In this document: positions 16,024 to 23,751 of the stretch, piece after piece | Numbering within the stretch: position 1 is the first letter of the stretch | How the letters are laid out: each line of letters opens with the position of its first letter | Assembly: GCA_009698675.1 (NCBI GenBank) | Contig: WLPT01000003.1 | Coordinates: 1 to 64,000 of the forward strand | Direction: 5' to 3' | Length of the DNA stretch: 64,000 nt | Source of the DNA: Actinomycetota bacterium | GTDB lineage: Bacteria; Actinomycetota; Actinomycetes; Nanopelagicales; Nanopelagicaceae | The notes under the pieces: generated by a model | What the model saw: only the letters and a program-made list of their open reading frames with translations | What the model was told of the DNA's origin: nothing | The model's database searches: none | Translations under genes and position numbers: made by a program

Positions 16024-16447
16024 TCTTTTTAATGCGTCGGATATGACGTTCATCATTTGAAAACGGTGTTTCAATAAAGGCATCGATTATCGCCTTGCAC
16101 TCATCAATTGAGTGCATACGCCCACCGATTCCGACAACATTTGCATCATTGTGTTCTTTAGCTAACTTCGCTGTTTCAACGCTCCAGGCAAGGGCGGCGC
16201 GCACACCTTTAACTTTATTTGCCGCAATCTGCTCGCCATTTCCAGAGCCACCTAAGACGATGCCAAGTGAGCCTTTATCGGCAACGGTTGCGATGGCCGC
16301 TGGAATACAAAAATCGGGGTAATCATCAAGGGCATCGAATTCATGAGGTCCATGATCTGTGACCGAATGTCCCTTCGACTCTAGATATGTAACGAGGGCG
16401 CTTTTTAATTCAAGACCTGCATGATCGCTACCGATATGTATTCTCAT
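15992..16447 (-). CDS. rpiB: Ribose-5-phosphate isomerase B
   Basis: The 151-residue enzyme interconverts ribose-5-P and ribulose-5-P in the pentose phosphate pathway. It opens with MRIHIGSDHAGLELK (substrate aspartate and histidine), has the loop GGSGNGEQIAANKVKGVRAAL with G-rich anion hole, and HNDANVVGIGGR. The residue after GGSGNGE is that of the LacA/RpiB family with Ser-Gly rather than GTG-Cys, as is usual in actinobacteria. CACAAT 6 bases before the ATG is a variant leaderless -10. The last 10 codons lie inside trmB. Confidence 0.95.
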   Translation of the reverse strand: MRIHIGSDHAGLELKSALVTYLESKGHSVTDHGPHEFDALDDYPDFCIPAAIATVADKGSLGIVLGGSGNGEQIAANKVKGVRAALAWSVETAKLAKEHNDANVVGIGGRMHSIDECKAIIDAFIETPFSNDERHIRRIKKISDYEDKAGQ

Positions 16448-16453
16448 GAGCGC

Positions 16454-16459
16454 ATTGTG
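16454..16459 (-). promoter_or_regulatory. Variant -10 box (CACAAT) upstream of rpiB
   Basis: On the minus strand CACAAT is followed by GCGCTC and the rpiB ATG at 16447, giving a 6-base spacer with a C at the first -10 position. Confidence 0.4.
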
Positions 16460-16482
16460 TCATCAGTAAGCATTAGATAAAG

Positions 16483-16520
16483 AAAAACCCGCCACGCGAT
16501 TTCTCACGTGGCGGGTTTTT
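16483..16520 (-). terminator. Rho-independent terminator
   Basis: Bases 16483-16496 (AAAAACCCGCCACG) pair perfectly with 16507-16520, forming a 14-bp stem with a 10-base loop. On the minus strand it ends in five T, right after the stop of the gene at 16561. It also stands between that gene and rpiB. The symmetric A/T ends would let it work on both strands. Confidence 0.9.
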
Positions 16521-16560
16521 CACCCTTAGGAGGCTACTTATTAAAGTAAGTAGTTAGAAC

Positions 16561-17250
16561 TTAACCCTTCATTCCCATACCGTGATCGCCATCCATGTCT
16601 CCAGGACCGCGTCCACCCATCGGACCACCCTTACCCATTCCCATATTTAGACCCATTGCGCCACGAGTTGAATCAACCTGTGCAGTTACCTGTGCAGTGA
16701 GACCGGCTTTAAGAGTTGTTGCATTGGCTGCAGTCAACTTGCCTGCAGTTACTGCGGCATCAATGTTGCGAGTTGCCTCGGCAACGAGGGCGGTAATTAG
16801 TGCAGCTTTCTTTGCGCCTGCGATTGCACCCAGTGTTTCTCCAGCTGCAAGTCGCGTCTTAATTGTCGCTGCATCAATACCAATAGTTGTAGCGATTAGC
16901 GCCTCATGCGCTGCACGCTGTGCGTTATTGGTAGCTTGTCCTGCAATGCGAGCGGCGTCATGAGCAGTGCGTGCCGCAGTTAGAGCTGCAGTTATCGCAT
17001 CTGATTGAGCCTGAGTGATTGTTCCCTTTGTTACAAGTCCAGCAAGAACAGATGTCAACTCTGCCTCTTGCCCACCCATCATCTGTGCGCCCATTGGGTT
17101 ACCAATTGCGTTAACAGAAGTTCTCGCGGATGTTGCTCGTATGGAAACAGATTTTGACTTTGATTGCGAAGCAGTTGCTATCCCAACTGAACCAATCGAA
17201 AGCGCAACAGTTGTAAGTACAACTGCGGCGATTTTTTTATTAGATGACAT
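16561..17250 (-). CDS. Secreted Ala/Thr-rich protein with Gly-Met-rich tail
   Basis: The 229-residue protein has a Sec signal peptide (cleavage near residue 27, ATA-SQ). The body is alanine- and threonine-rich, probably all alpha, with units resembling LVTKGTITQAQSDAITAAL and LAAGETLGAIAGAKKAALI. Those units recall repeats in actinobacterial exported proteins with a TLAEIA-like motif. The tail (about 195-229) is Gly/Met/Asp/His-rich (GMGMGKGGPMGGRG), which could bind metal; that is speculation. GAGAGG precedes the ATG. A strong terminator follows. It diverges from the collagen-like gene over a 260-base region, hinting at a shared surface role. Confidence 0.7.
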   Translation of the reverse strand: MSSNKKIAAVVLTTVALSIGSVGIATASQSKSKSVSIRATSARTSVNAIGNPMGAQMMGGQEAELTSVLAGLVTKGTITQAQSDAITAALTAARTAHDAARIAGQATNNAQRAAHEALIATTIGIDAATIKTRLAAGETLGAIAGAKKAALITALVAEATRNIDAAVTAGKLTAANATTLKAGLTAQVTAQVDSTRGAMGLNMGMGKGGPMGGRGPGDMDGDHGMGMKG

Positions 17251-17510
17251 TTATATGCCGTCCTCTCTTCTAGCTGAACTGTCTGTGACCTTTCGTCATC
17301 GACTACCTGTAATTAACACCTCGATACTTAATATGTTAATAAGCAAGCCTTAGAACACCGTGTGAGTATGAGTGAGATTAGAGCCAAAATTGTGGGGGAT
17401 ACCCGCTTGAGGCTCACAAATGCGCACTAGGAACTCCTTATTTCTGAGCCATGTCGTCTACTTCACACTGAGTCACAGTTCATTCCCAGTATTGAGAAAA
17501 GGATTTCTCC
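17251..17510. other. 260-bp divergent intergenic region between two exported-protein genes
   Basis: It contains no ORF of note. An AT-rich stretch near 17327-17343 has an imperfect dyad (CTTA ... TAAG). AAGGA before the ATG at 17511 and GAGAGG before the ATG at 17250 are the two ribosome sites. Promoters are not clear by eye; long leaders for both genes are likely. Confidence 0.4.
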
Positions 17511-19142
17511 ATGAATCGCTATCGCCAATTCACCGCAGTTGCATTAACTCTCTCCCTCTTAATTCCAACAACGGCCTTTGCCGCAGGAAAGACGGCAGTG
17601 ACGATCAAAAAAGCAGGTCGTGCAGCAACCTTTATTCCAAACACAATTTTGAGTGGAAATGGAGTTCCCGCAAAGTCGTTAGGTATCGACGGTGACTTCT
17701 ATATCGATTTAAAAAATGCAAATCTCTACGGACCAAAGACAAAGGGTGTCTGGAAGTTTGCAATCTCACTTAAAGCCGCAGATTCAAAGGCAGTAATTAC
17801 TTCAACGCCGGGAGCAGATGGCGCAAAGGGAGCAGTTGGAGATCGTGGACTTACGGGTGCAACGGGTGCAGCAGGTACCCCTGGAGTAAAGGGCGAGGTA
17901 GGTGCTGCAGGTCCCGCTGGCCAAGCGGGTCCATCTGGTGCAGCTGGAATGCCTGGTGCAAAAGGAGATGCAGGTGTAGCTGGAGCTGTAGGACTTTCTG
18001 GCGGTCCAGGTTCCCAAGGTGCACCGGGAAGCTCTGGCGCGAAAGGTGATGCGGGTGCGCAAGGTCTTCAAGGTAATGTCGGATTAACTGGCGCACAGGG
18101 TGATGTAGGTGCAGTTGGCGCAACAGGATCAGCAGGTGCAAAAGGAGATACAGGTTCAACTGGTTCACAAGGTGCACAAGGTGATGTTGGTGCAGTTGGC
18201 GCAACAGGATCAGCAGGTGCAAAAGGAGATACTGGTTCAACTGGTTCAACTGGTTCAACTGGTTCACAAGGTGCACAAGGTGATGTTGGTGCAGTTGGCG
18301 CAACAGGATCAGCAGGTGCAAAAGGAGAGACAGGTTCAACTGGTTCACAAGGTGTTGCGGGTGTTGCGGGTGCAGCGGGTGCAACAGGATCGTCTGGCTC
18401 AAACGGTGCAGCAGGTGTGCAAGGTGTTCAAGGAGATGTGGGCGCAACTGGTGCTCAAGGTGCAACTGGATCTTCAGGTTCGAAGGGAGATACGGGTTTA
18501 ACTGGTTCGCAAGGCGCGCAAGGCGTTGCAGGTGCAGCTGGTGCAACAGGATCGTCTGGTTCAAATGGTGCGCAAGGCTCTCAAGGCGTTCAAGGTGATG
18601 CAGGAGTAGCTGGTGTTCAAGGCGCAACTGGCCTGCAGGGCCTACAAGGATTGAAAGGTGATGCAGGAGAACAAGGACCAGTTGGCCTAACTGGAGAAAT
18701 TGGTTTAACAGGTCCAGCAGGAATTTCTAATTCGTATTTTGAGCCGATTGCAAGTTTTACTTTGAATGCCGGAACTGATGGTGCTTGGGCTAATTCCACA
18801 GATTTCTTCACACTAGAAGCAAATAGTAAATACACGTTCGAAATTATCGTGAATGGTATTTTCTCTCCTTCGAGTCCGGAGTCAGTAAATATTGGAATGG
18901 ATTTAGTAAATAGTCTGAATCTTTCAAGTCTTGTTTATACTTCAATCGCTAGCGATTCGATAAGTTTTGCGAATGGAACTGCAGGAAGACACTATGCATT
19001 TTTAATTATTGGGAAAATTGTTACAGGGGGAAGTTCTTCGACTTTAAAGCTACATGCATCAATCCAGTACGGAATGTCACCTTCGAGGGATGTACTTTTT
19101 TCTGGCTATGCCCTGTTTAATATGGTGGGCGCGATTGGCTAG
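17511..19142 (+). CDS. Secreted collagen-like protein with C-terminal beta domain
   Basis: The 543-residue protein has a signal peptide (cleavage near AFA, residue 24). A short domain (about 45-90) contains GIDGDFYIDLKNANLYGPKT, a module often found before bacterial collagen repeats. About 100 uninterrupted Gly-X-Y triplets follow (G101 to about 404), rich in GAT, GST, GAQ and GSQ. The last 140 residues form a beta-rich globular domain (YFEPIASFTLNAG onwards), like trimerising heads of bacterial or phage collagen-like fibres. No sortase motif or membrane anchor is visible, so retention on the surface is uncertain. Proline content is low; Thr, Ser and Gln dominate X and Y. A Shine-Dalgarno (AAGGA) precedes the ATG. 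Confidence 0.88.
   Translation: MNRYRQFTAVALTLSLLIPTTAFAAGKTAVTIKKAGRAATFIPNTILSGNGVPAKSLGIDGDFYIDLKNANLYGPKTKGVWKFAISLKAADSKAVITSTPGADGAKGAVGDRGLTGATGAAGTPGVKGEVGAAGPAGQAGPSGAAGMPGAKGDAGVAGAVGLSGGPGSQGAPGSSGAKGDAGAQGLQGNVGLTGAQGDVGAVGATGSAGAKGDTGSTGSQGAQGDVGAVGATGSAGAKGDTGSTGSTGSTGSQGAQGDVGAVGATGSAGAKGETGSTGSQGVAGVAGAAGATGSSGSNGAAGVQGVQGDVGATGAQGATGSSGSKGDTGLTGSQGAQGVAGAAGATGSSGSNGAQGSQGVQGDAGVAGVQGATGLQGLQGLKGDAGEQGPVGLTGEIGLTGPAGISNSYFEPIASFTLNAGTDGAWANSTDFFTLEANSKYTFEIIVNGIFSPSSPESVNIGMDLVNSLNLSSLVYTSIASDSISFANGTAGRHYAFLIIGKIVTGGSSSTLKLHASIQYGMSPSRDVLFSGYALFNMVGAIG
18099..18359 (+). repeat. Three tandem 81-99 bp in-frame repeats within the collagen-like gene
   Basis: Copies at 18099-18179, 18180-18278 and 18279-18359 each encode the 27-residue unit beginning GDVGAVGATGSAGAKG. 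The middle copy carries an extra 18 bp of GGTTCAACT (encoding GST twice). DNA identity is near complete, so the array is recent and likely length-variable by slippage or recombination. Confidence 0.9.
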
Positions 19143-19153
19143 GGAAAGTATGG

Positions 19154-19224
19154 AGCGGGTGACCGGGATCGAACCGGCATGGCCAGCTTGGAAGGCTGGG
19201 GCTCTACCATTGAGCTACACCCGC
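19154..19224 (-). tRNA. tRNA-Gly (anticodon TCC)
   Basis: The minus strand folds with acceptor GCGGGTG/CACCCGC, D-arm GCTC/GAGC, anticodon stem CCAGC/GCTGG with loop CTTCCAA (TCC, reads GGA) and a TTCGATC T-loop. Discriminator is T and CCA is encoded at 19153-19151. It is convergent to the collagen-like gene, 11 bases from its stop. Confidence 0.96.
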
Positions 19225-19390
19225 AGATGAAGATTCCCTGCGTAGGACCGTACAAATACACATAAATTGACGAGATGTCCCATCGATTCGGCCAAATACT
19301 ACACCGTAGTAATCGGATGGAAACCACTGAGAATTTTGGGCTAAGCCATGTCAGGCCCATATAAATGCCTTCGGGGTGCATGATTGGGGC

Positions 19391-19549
19391 ATGAAAAATT
19401 GGAAGTCAGCAGTAAGCGGATTGGCCGGAGCATTCATAGCGTTGGCCATCTCACGCTCCTTAGGCCTAAGTACGATTCCCGAAATTATTCTTCTCTTGGT
19501 ATGTATTGGAATCGGTAATTCACTAGGCGCGATGACGGGCCGCAAGTAG
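19391..19549 (+). CDS. Predicted 52-residue membrane protein
   Basis: The short frame begins M-K-N-W-K-S and has two hydrophobic stretches (GLAGAFIALAI and IPEIILLLVCIGIGNSLGAM) with a basic C-terminal GRK. Composition is that of a real small membrane protein. No clean Shine-Dalgarno or leaderless -10 box is placed correctly; a TATAAA lies about 30 bases upstream. It lies between tRNA-Gly and tRNA-Pro. Function unknown. Confidence 0.4.
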   Translation: MKNWKSAVSGLAGAFIALAISRSLGLSTIPEIILLLVCIGIGNSLGAMTGRK

Positions 19550-19631
19550 CCAACTCTGGAATATAGGCCTGAGTATGTAGAGCTGTTGGGCCTTGAGTGC
19601 TGGGTGGGTAAACAAGGGGTGAAATCTCGTC

Positions 19632-19637
19632 TAGACT
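19632..19637 (+). promoter_or_regulatory. -10 box (TAGACT) for tRNA-Pro
   Basis: TAGACT lies 14 bases before the tRNA-Pro 5' end, giving an expected transcription start around 19644 and a short 5' leader for RNase P. Confidence 0.4.
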
Positions 19638-19651
19638 CCTGCATTGCGCCT

Positions 19652-19727
19652 CGGGGCGTAGCGTAGTGGCTAGCGCGCCTGCTTTGGGAGCAGGAGACCG
19701 GGAGTTCGAATCTCCCCGCCCCGACCA
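19652..19727 (+). tRNA. tRNA-Pro (anticodon TGG)
   Basis: The cloverleaf has acceptor CGGGGCG/CGCCCCG, anticodon stem CCTGC/GCAGG with loop TTTGGGA (TGG, reads CCA) and a TTCGAAT T-loop. Discriminator A is at 19724 and CCA is encoded at 19725-19727. The tig gene starts 38 bases later. Confidence 0.96.
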
Positions 19728-19765
19728 GTTCTTTCTCGTAGTTCATAACTTATTTAGGAGCATCT

Positions 19766-21061
19766 GTGAAAAGCACCGTCGAGACTCTTTCTCCAACTCG
19801 CGTTCGCCTCGATATCGAAATTGAATTTAGCGAGATGGCTACGCATGTAGCTGATGCCTATAAGAAAGTTGCAACCCAAGTAAACATTCCTGGATTCCGT
19901 AAAGGAAAAGTTCCAGCTTCAATGATCGATCAACGCGTTGGACGTGGAACGGTTTTGGACGAGGCGATTAATGCCGCACTTCCAGATTTCTATGGCCAAG
20001 CAGCTCGCGAGCATTCAGTGGCTGTAATTGGTCGCCCAGTTGTAGATGTTAAAGAGTTCGTTGATAATGAAAAACTTACTTTCACTGTTGAGGTTGATGT
20101 TCGACCAGAGGTTAAGTTGCCAGATTTTTCAAAGATTACGATTGAAGTCGATGACGTTGTCGTCGCAGATGCAGATGTAGATGAGCAGATTGAATCACTT
20201 CGTACTCGCTTTGGAACCTTGACCACAGTTGAGCGACCAGTTGTTAACGGGGACTTTGCAACCTTAGATATGGATGCATTTATCAATGGTGAGTCTGTAG
20301 AAGGTGGACAGGCCAACGATATTTCCTACGAAGTCGGCTCTGATCGCATGATTGATGGACTCGATGATGTTTTAATTGGAATGTCAGCAGGAGAGACCAA
20401 GAAGTTTGAGACACAACTCGTTGGTCAGGCCGAAGGCGAAAAAGGCGAAGTTGAGGCCACTGTAAAGGCTGTTAAAGAGCGCGAACTCCCACCAGTAGAT
20501 GATGCCTTTGCAAAGCTTGCATCTGAGTTTGATACTTTGGAAGAGCTCAAGGCTGATTTTGTTGAGCGCTTAGGTCGCGTAAAGAAGATGGAACAGGGAA
20601 CACAGGCTCGTGATCGCCTTGTAGAAAAACTTCTTGCAGATCTAGATATTCCAGTCCCAGATAATTTGGTCGAGCTTGAGGTAAATGATCACCTCGAAGG
20701 CGAAGGCCGCATGGAGGATGCAGAACACCGAGCAGAGGTTGATGGACAGGTTCGTTCTTCGCTCAAGTCAGATTTCTTGCTCGATGCAATCGTGCAGGTT
20801 GAAGATGTACAAGTCACTGAGATCGAATTGACCGAGTATTTGGTCCGTACATCTCAGCGCTATGGAATGGCACCTCAACAGTTTGCAGAAGAGTTGCAAA
20901 AGGCCGGACAGATTTCACAGCTCGTAGCCGAAGTAACTCGTGCGAAGGCTTTGGCATCGGTTTTGGGTCGCATCACAGTCAAAGATGCATCCGGAACTGT
21001 TATCGACCTTGAAGCGCTGCGTCCATCGGCCGAGCTCTCTGATCTAGTCGACCAGGCTTAA
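19766..21061 (+). CDS. tig: Trigger factor
   Basis: The 431-residue ribosome-associated chaperone and peptidyl-prolyl isomerase has the L23-docking signature near residue 45 (GFRKGKVP), followed by the FKBP-like PPIase domain at about 155-240 and the long helical arms. It catches nascent chains at the exit tunnel. It starts at GTG 19766 with AGGAG 5 bases before. clpP1-clpP2-clpX follow, linking folding and degradation of nascent proteins; this order is widely conserved. Confidence 0.96.
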   Translation: MKSTVETLSPTRVRLDIEIEFSEMATHVADAYKKVATQVNIPGFRKGKVPASMIDQRVGRGTVLDEAINAALPDFYGQAAREHSVAVIGRPVVDVKEFVDNEKLTFTVEVDVRPEVKLPDFSKITIEVDDVVVADADVDEQIESLRTRFGTLTTVERPVVNGDFATLDMDAFINGESVEGGQANDISYEVGSDRMIDGLDDVLIGMSAGETKKFETQLVGQAEGEKGEVEATVKAVKERELPPVDDAFAKLASEFDTLEELKADFVERLGRVKKMEQGTQARDRLVEKLLADLDIPVPDNLVELEVNDHLEGEGRMEDAEHRAEVDGQVRSSLKSDFLLDAIVQVEDVQVTEIELTEYLVRTSQRYGMAPQQFAEELQKAGQISQLVAEVTRAKALASVLGRITVKDASGTVIDLEALRPSAELSDLVDQA

Positions 21062-21068
21062 TCTCTTC

Positions 21069-21082
21069 AGGGCTTTAGCCCT
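21069..21082 (+). terminator. Stem-loop after tig, without U-tract
   Basis: AGGGCT and AGCCCT form a perfect 6-bp stem with a 2-base (TT) gap starting 8 bases after the tig stop. There is no T-run; it may be an actinobacterial-style weak terminator or an mRNA end-protecting hairpin. Confidence 0.3.
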
Positions 21083-21149
21083 AAGCGAACACCACGCCGT
21101 TCACGCTCCATTTTCACCAAATTGGGAAGCATTTAGCACGCAACATTGT

Positions 21150-21155
21150 TAGCCT
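21150..21155 (+). promoter_or_regulatory. Candidate -10 box (TAGCCT) for clpP1P2
   Basis: TAGCCT would start transcription near 21162, leaving a leader of about 30 bases that carries GGAAGGA at 21181-21187 before the GTG at 21194. No matching -35 was identified. Confidence 0.3.
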
Positions 21156-21193
21156 CACTACAGGTAATAAAGATGCAATCGGAAGGAATACAC

Positions 21194-21820
21194 GTGGATT
21201 TTCTTAGCCCACAAGTTGGCCAACTACATGCCCGTTCATCGAGCATTGGAATGATTGGCCTTGATGATCAGGTTTATAACCGACTGCTTCGCGAGCGCAT
21301 TATTTTCCTCGCCGGTGAAGTTCGTGACGATATGGCCAATGCAATCTGCGCGCAGATATTGCTCTTAGCTGCCGAGGACTCCAATAAAGATATTTATTTA
21401 TACGTTAACTCACCTGGCGGTTCAGTCACCGCTGGAATGGCGATTTACGACACGATGCAATACGTCAAGAACGATATTGCAACAGTTGGAATGGGAATTG
21501 CAGCTTCGATGGGTCAGTTCTTGCTTACTGCAGGGGCTCCTGGCAAGCGATATGCAACACCGAACGCTCGCATCTTGATGCACCAACCTCTCGGCGGAAT
21601 TGGTGGCACTGCGACCGATATTCGTATTCAGGCCGAACAAATGGCGATCACAAAGCGCACAATGGCCGAGATAAATGCCAAGCACACCGGGCAGACACTT
21701 GAAAAGATTCTTATCGATTCAGATCGCGACAACTGGTTCAATGCCGAAGATGCTAAGGCATACGGCTTCATCGATCACATCGCAACATCTGATGGTCAAG
21801 TATCAGGAGGAAAAGCTTAA
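21194..21820 (+). CDS. clpP1: ATP-dependent Clp protease proteolytic subunit 1
   Basis: The 208-residue serine protease has the [17 protein letters not shown] block, the catalytic Ser in [13 protein letters not shown], His in LMHQPLGG, and Asp in the DRDNWF segment. It forms mixed ClpP1P2 rings fed by ClpX or ClpC. The frame is open from 21146, with an ATG at 21173. I prefer GTG 21194 because GGAAGGA lies 6 bases before it and the N-terminus (VDFLSPQVG) is then family-like. The two-paralogue operon is an actinobacterial hallmark. Its last base overlaps the clpP2 ATG. Confidence 0.93.
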   Translation: MDFLSPQVGQLHARSSSIGMIGLDDQVYNRLLRERIIFLAGEVRDDMANAICAQILLLAAEDSNKDIYLYVNSPGGSVTAGMAIYDTMQYVKNDIATVGMGIAASMGQFLLTAGAPGKRYATPNARILMHQPLGGIGGTATDIRIQAEQMAITKRTMAEINAKHTGQTLEKILIDSDRDNWFNAEDAKAYGFIDHIATSDGQVSGGKA

Positions 21821-22446
21821 TGAAGCACATTCAGGATTTCAGCGCACGCTACGTTCTTCCAACAATCGAGGAAAAGACCGCTTATGGTTTTAAGCGTCTT
21901 GATCCTTACACAAAACTATTTGAAGAGCGCATTATCTTCATGGGTCAGCCAATCGATGACACCGTTGCAAACGATGTTATGGCACAGTTGCTAACACTGG
22001 AATCAATGGATCCAGATCGCGACATCATGATTTATATCAACTCACCTGGTGGCTCATTTACAGCGCTCACTGCAATTTATGACACGATGCAGTTTGTGCG
22101 TCCAGATATCAGCACTATCTGTTTAGGACAGGCTGCATCTGCGGCTGCAGTAATCCTTGCAGGTGGGGCAAAGGGCAAGCGTTACGCTCTCGAGCACTCA
22201 CGAATCTTGATTCACCAACCATCATCTGAAGGTGGCGGACAGGCATCTGATGTTGAGATCCAAGCGAAAGAGATCGCACGTATTGCACGTTTGCAAGAGG
22301 AGCTTCTTGCACGTCACGTTGTTAAATCTGCAGCTGAGATTGAAAAAGATATTGAACGCGACAAGATTTTAACTGCTGCCGAAGCAGTTGAATATGGAAT
22401 TATCGATCAAGTATTGGCCTCACGTAAGGCCAAGCCTGTCCAGTAA
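21820..22446 (+). CDS. clpP2: ATP-dependent Clp protease proteolytic subunit 2
   Basis: The 208-residue paralogue of ClpP1 has [17 protein letters not shown], catalytic Ser in [13 protein letters not shown], His in [10 protein letters not shown] and Asp in ERDKIL. It begins at an ATG overlapping the clpP1 stop (TAATG), so the ratio of the two rings is translationally coupled. In actinobacteria both subunits are needed for activity and are essential. Its TAA stop overlaps the -10 box of the following MFS gene. Confidence 0.95.
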   Translation: MKHIQDFSARYVLPTIEEKTAYGFKRLDPYTKLFEERIIFMGQPIDDTVANDVMAQLLTLESMDPDRDIMIYINSPGGSFTALTAIYDTMQFVRPDISTICLGQAASAAAVILAGGAKGKRYALEHSRILIHQPSSEGGGQASDVEIQAKEIARIARLQEELLARHVVKSAAEIEKDIERDKILTAAEAVEYGIIDQVLASRKAKPVQ

Positions 22447-22449
22447 TAT
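22444..22449 (+). promoter_or_regulatory. -10 box of leaderless promoter (TAATAT), overlapping the clpP2 stop
   Basis: TAATAT contains the clpP2 TAA and is followed by TCTTCT and the ATG at 22456, a 6-base spacer. It allows separate leaderless transcription of the MFS gene. Confidence 0.45.
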
Positions 22450-22455
22450 TCTTCT

Positions 22456-23679
22456 ATGAAGCTCTTTGAGGCGGGATCCCTTTGGTCATTTAAGGGGTAC
22501 CGTCTCTTTTGGTATTCGACAACAATTTTCGTTCTCGGTGCATCGGCATTTCCAATTGCACTTGCAGTTACTGTCTTGGATGCCGGAGGTACTGCAACAT
22601 CCTTAGGATTAATTCTTGGCGCTAGGGTCTTATCGGCAGTTGTCTTCGCGCCTTTTGCAGGAGTGTGGTCAGATCGATTACCACGTAAACAGGTAATGAT
22701 TACCGCCGATTTATCTCGTGCTGCAATTGTTTTTGCAATGGTCTTTGTCTCGGCTCCAAAACTTCCGCATTATTTAATGGCGCTAGCGGTTTTCTTAATG
22801 GGAATCGGTGATGCATTCGGTGCGGCGTCGGCCGGTGCGATCATGCCATCACTTATTCCTGAAGATAAACTGCCCGCAGGAAATGTAGCACGAGGAATTG
22901 TCGTCAAAACTGCAACAATCATCGGTCCAGGAATCGGTGGATTTTCCGTCTTTTTAATCGGTGGGCGCTTAACCTTTCTCTTTACCGCAATTTCATTTGC
23001 CTTTGGGACATATTTTCTTGCTCAGATAAAAGAGGATATAAACGCTGATAGAAAAGAGCAGGAATCTTTTATGGTCGAGATGCGTGAAGGTTTGCGCACA
23101 GTTCGAGATATTCCTTGGATCGGCGCCATGATTGCGATGGCTTCAGTGCAGTTAATGGTGATTCTGGCGGCAGAAAATGTACTTTTGCCCGTTATTACAC
23201 GACGTGAGTTTGGAACCAACACGACCTTTGCATTATCGGCTGCTGCTTTTTCCGTTGGTGGAATCATCTCTGCTATCGCCTGCGTAAAACTTAGGATTAA
23301 GCACCAGGGTCGCTTCTCCGTGCTCGTATGGATGCTTCTGGTTATCACTACGCTCTCGTTAGCATTTCCAATATCGCAGACATTTGTCGTGGTCGCATAT
23401 CTTTTTGCCGGCTTCTCGGTTGGTCCTTGGGAGGCTTTTTGGTCCTCTGCTATCCAACGCGAAGTTCCTCGCGAATTGCAGGGTCGCGTCTTTAGTATCG
23501 ATCACATGGGGTCGGCAGGTTTGATGCCACTTGGAATGGCGTTAGTGGGTCCTGCAGTCTCACTCTTTGGGGAAAAAGAGCTACTCATCGGCGCCTCGGT
23601 TTTTCATATCGTTATCTGTTTGGCGGTTTTAGGGATTCCAGGAGTTAAAGATTTCAAAACACCCACGAAATTAGCTTAA
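22456..23679 (+). CDS. MFS transporter, exporter-like
   Basis: The 407-residue, 12-TM carrier has the TM2-3 loop VWSDRLPRKQVM and an enterobactin-exporter or MFS_3-like pattern. The C-half lacks a strong second motif A. Substrate unknown. It sits between clpP2 and clpX, a place where M. tuberculosis also carries an MFS gene (Rv2459), but orthology cannot be claimed by eye. A leaderless-type promoter overlaps the clpP2 stop, so it is not simply part of the clp operon. Confidence 0.82.
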   Translation: MKLFEAGSLWSFKGYRLFWYSTTIFVLGASAFPIALAVTVLDAGGTATSLGLILGARVLSAVVFAPFAGVWSDRLPRKQVMITADLSRAAIVFAMVFVSAPKLPHYLMALAVFLMGIGDAFGAASAGAIMPSLIPEDKLPAGNVARGIVVKTATIIGPGIGGFSVFLIGGRLTFLFTAISFAFGTYFLAQIKEDINADRKEQESFMVEMREGLRTVRDIPWIGAMIAMASVQLMVILAAENVLLPVITRREFGTNTTFALSAAAFSVGGIISAIACVKLRIKHQGRFSVLVWMLLVITTLSLAFPISQTFVVVAYLFAGFSVGPWEAFWSSAIQREVPRELQGRVFSIDHMGSAGLMPLGMALVGPAVSLFGEKELLIGASVFHIVICLAVLGIPGVKDFKTPTKLA

Positions 23680-23739
23680 TTATTCTCTCGGCGAACAATC
23701 TCAGGCGTAAAAACTCCAGCGTAAAAAGCCTTAAGAATC

Positions 23740-23745
23740 TAAACT
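23740..23745 (+). promoter_or_regulatory. -10 box of leaderless promoter for clpX (TAAACT)
   Basis: TAAACT is followed by TTACCC and the clpX ATG at 23752. No Shine-Dalgarno is present. Confidence 0.6.
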
Positions 23746-23751
23746 TTACCC

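Noticed and set aside
17420-17695. 91-codon ORF starting before the collagen-like gene.
   Set aside because: Most of it overlaps the signal peptide region of the real gene in another frame and it has no Shine-Dalgarno or -10 box.
18099-18627. Regularly spaced repeats resembling a CRISPR array or satellite DNA.
   Set aside because: The repeats are in frame and encode Gly-X-Y triplets; there are no unique spacers of constant length and no cas genes.
17802-18627. Long antisense and alternative-frame ORFs across the collagen-like gene.
   Set aside because: They are by-products of the GGT/GCA-rich repeats; the products are Leu/His- or Thr/Ser/Cys-rich low-complexity chains with no start signals.
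19139-19381. Minus-strand ORF of 80 codons overlapping tRNA-Gly.
   Set aside because: It runs through the complete tRNA-Gly gene and has no family resemblance or ribosome site.
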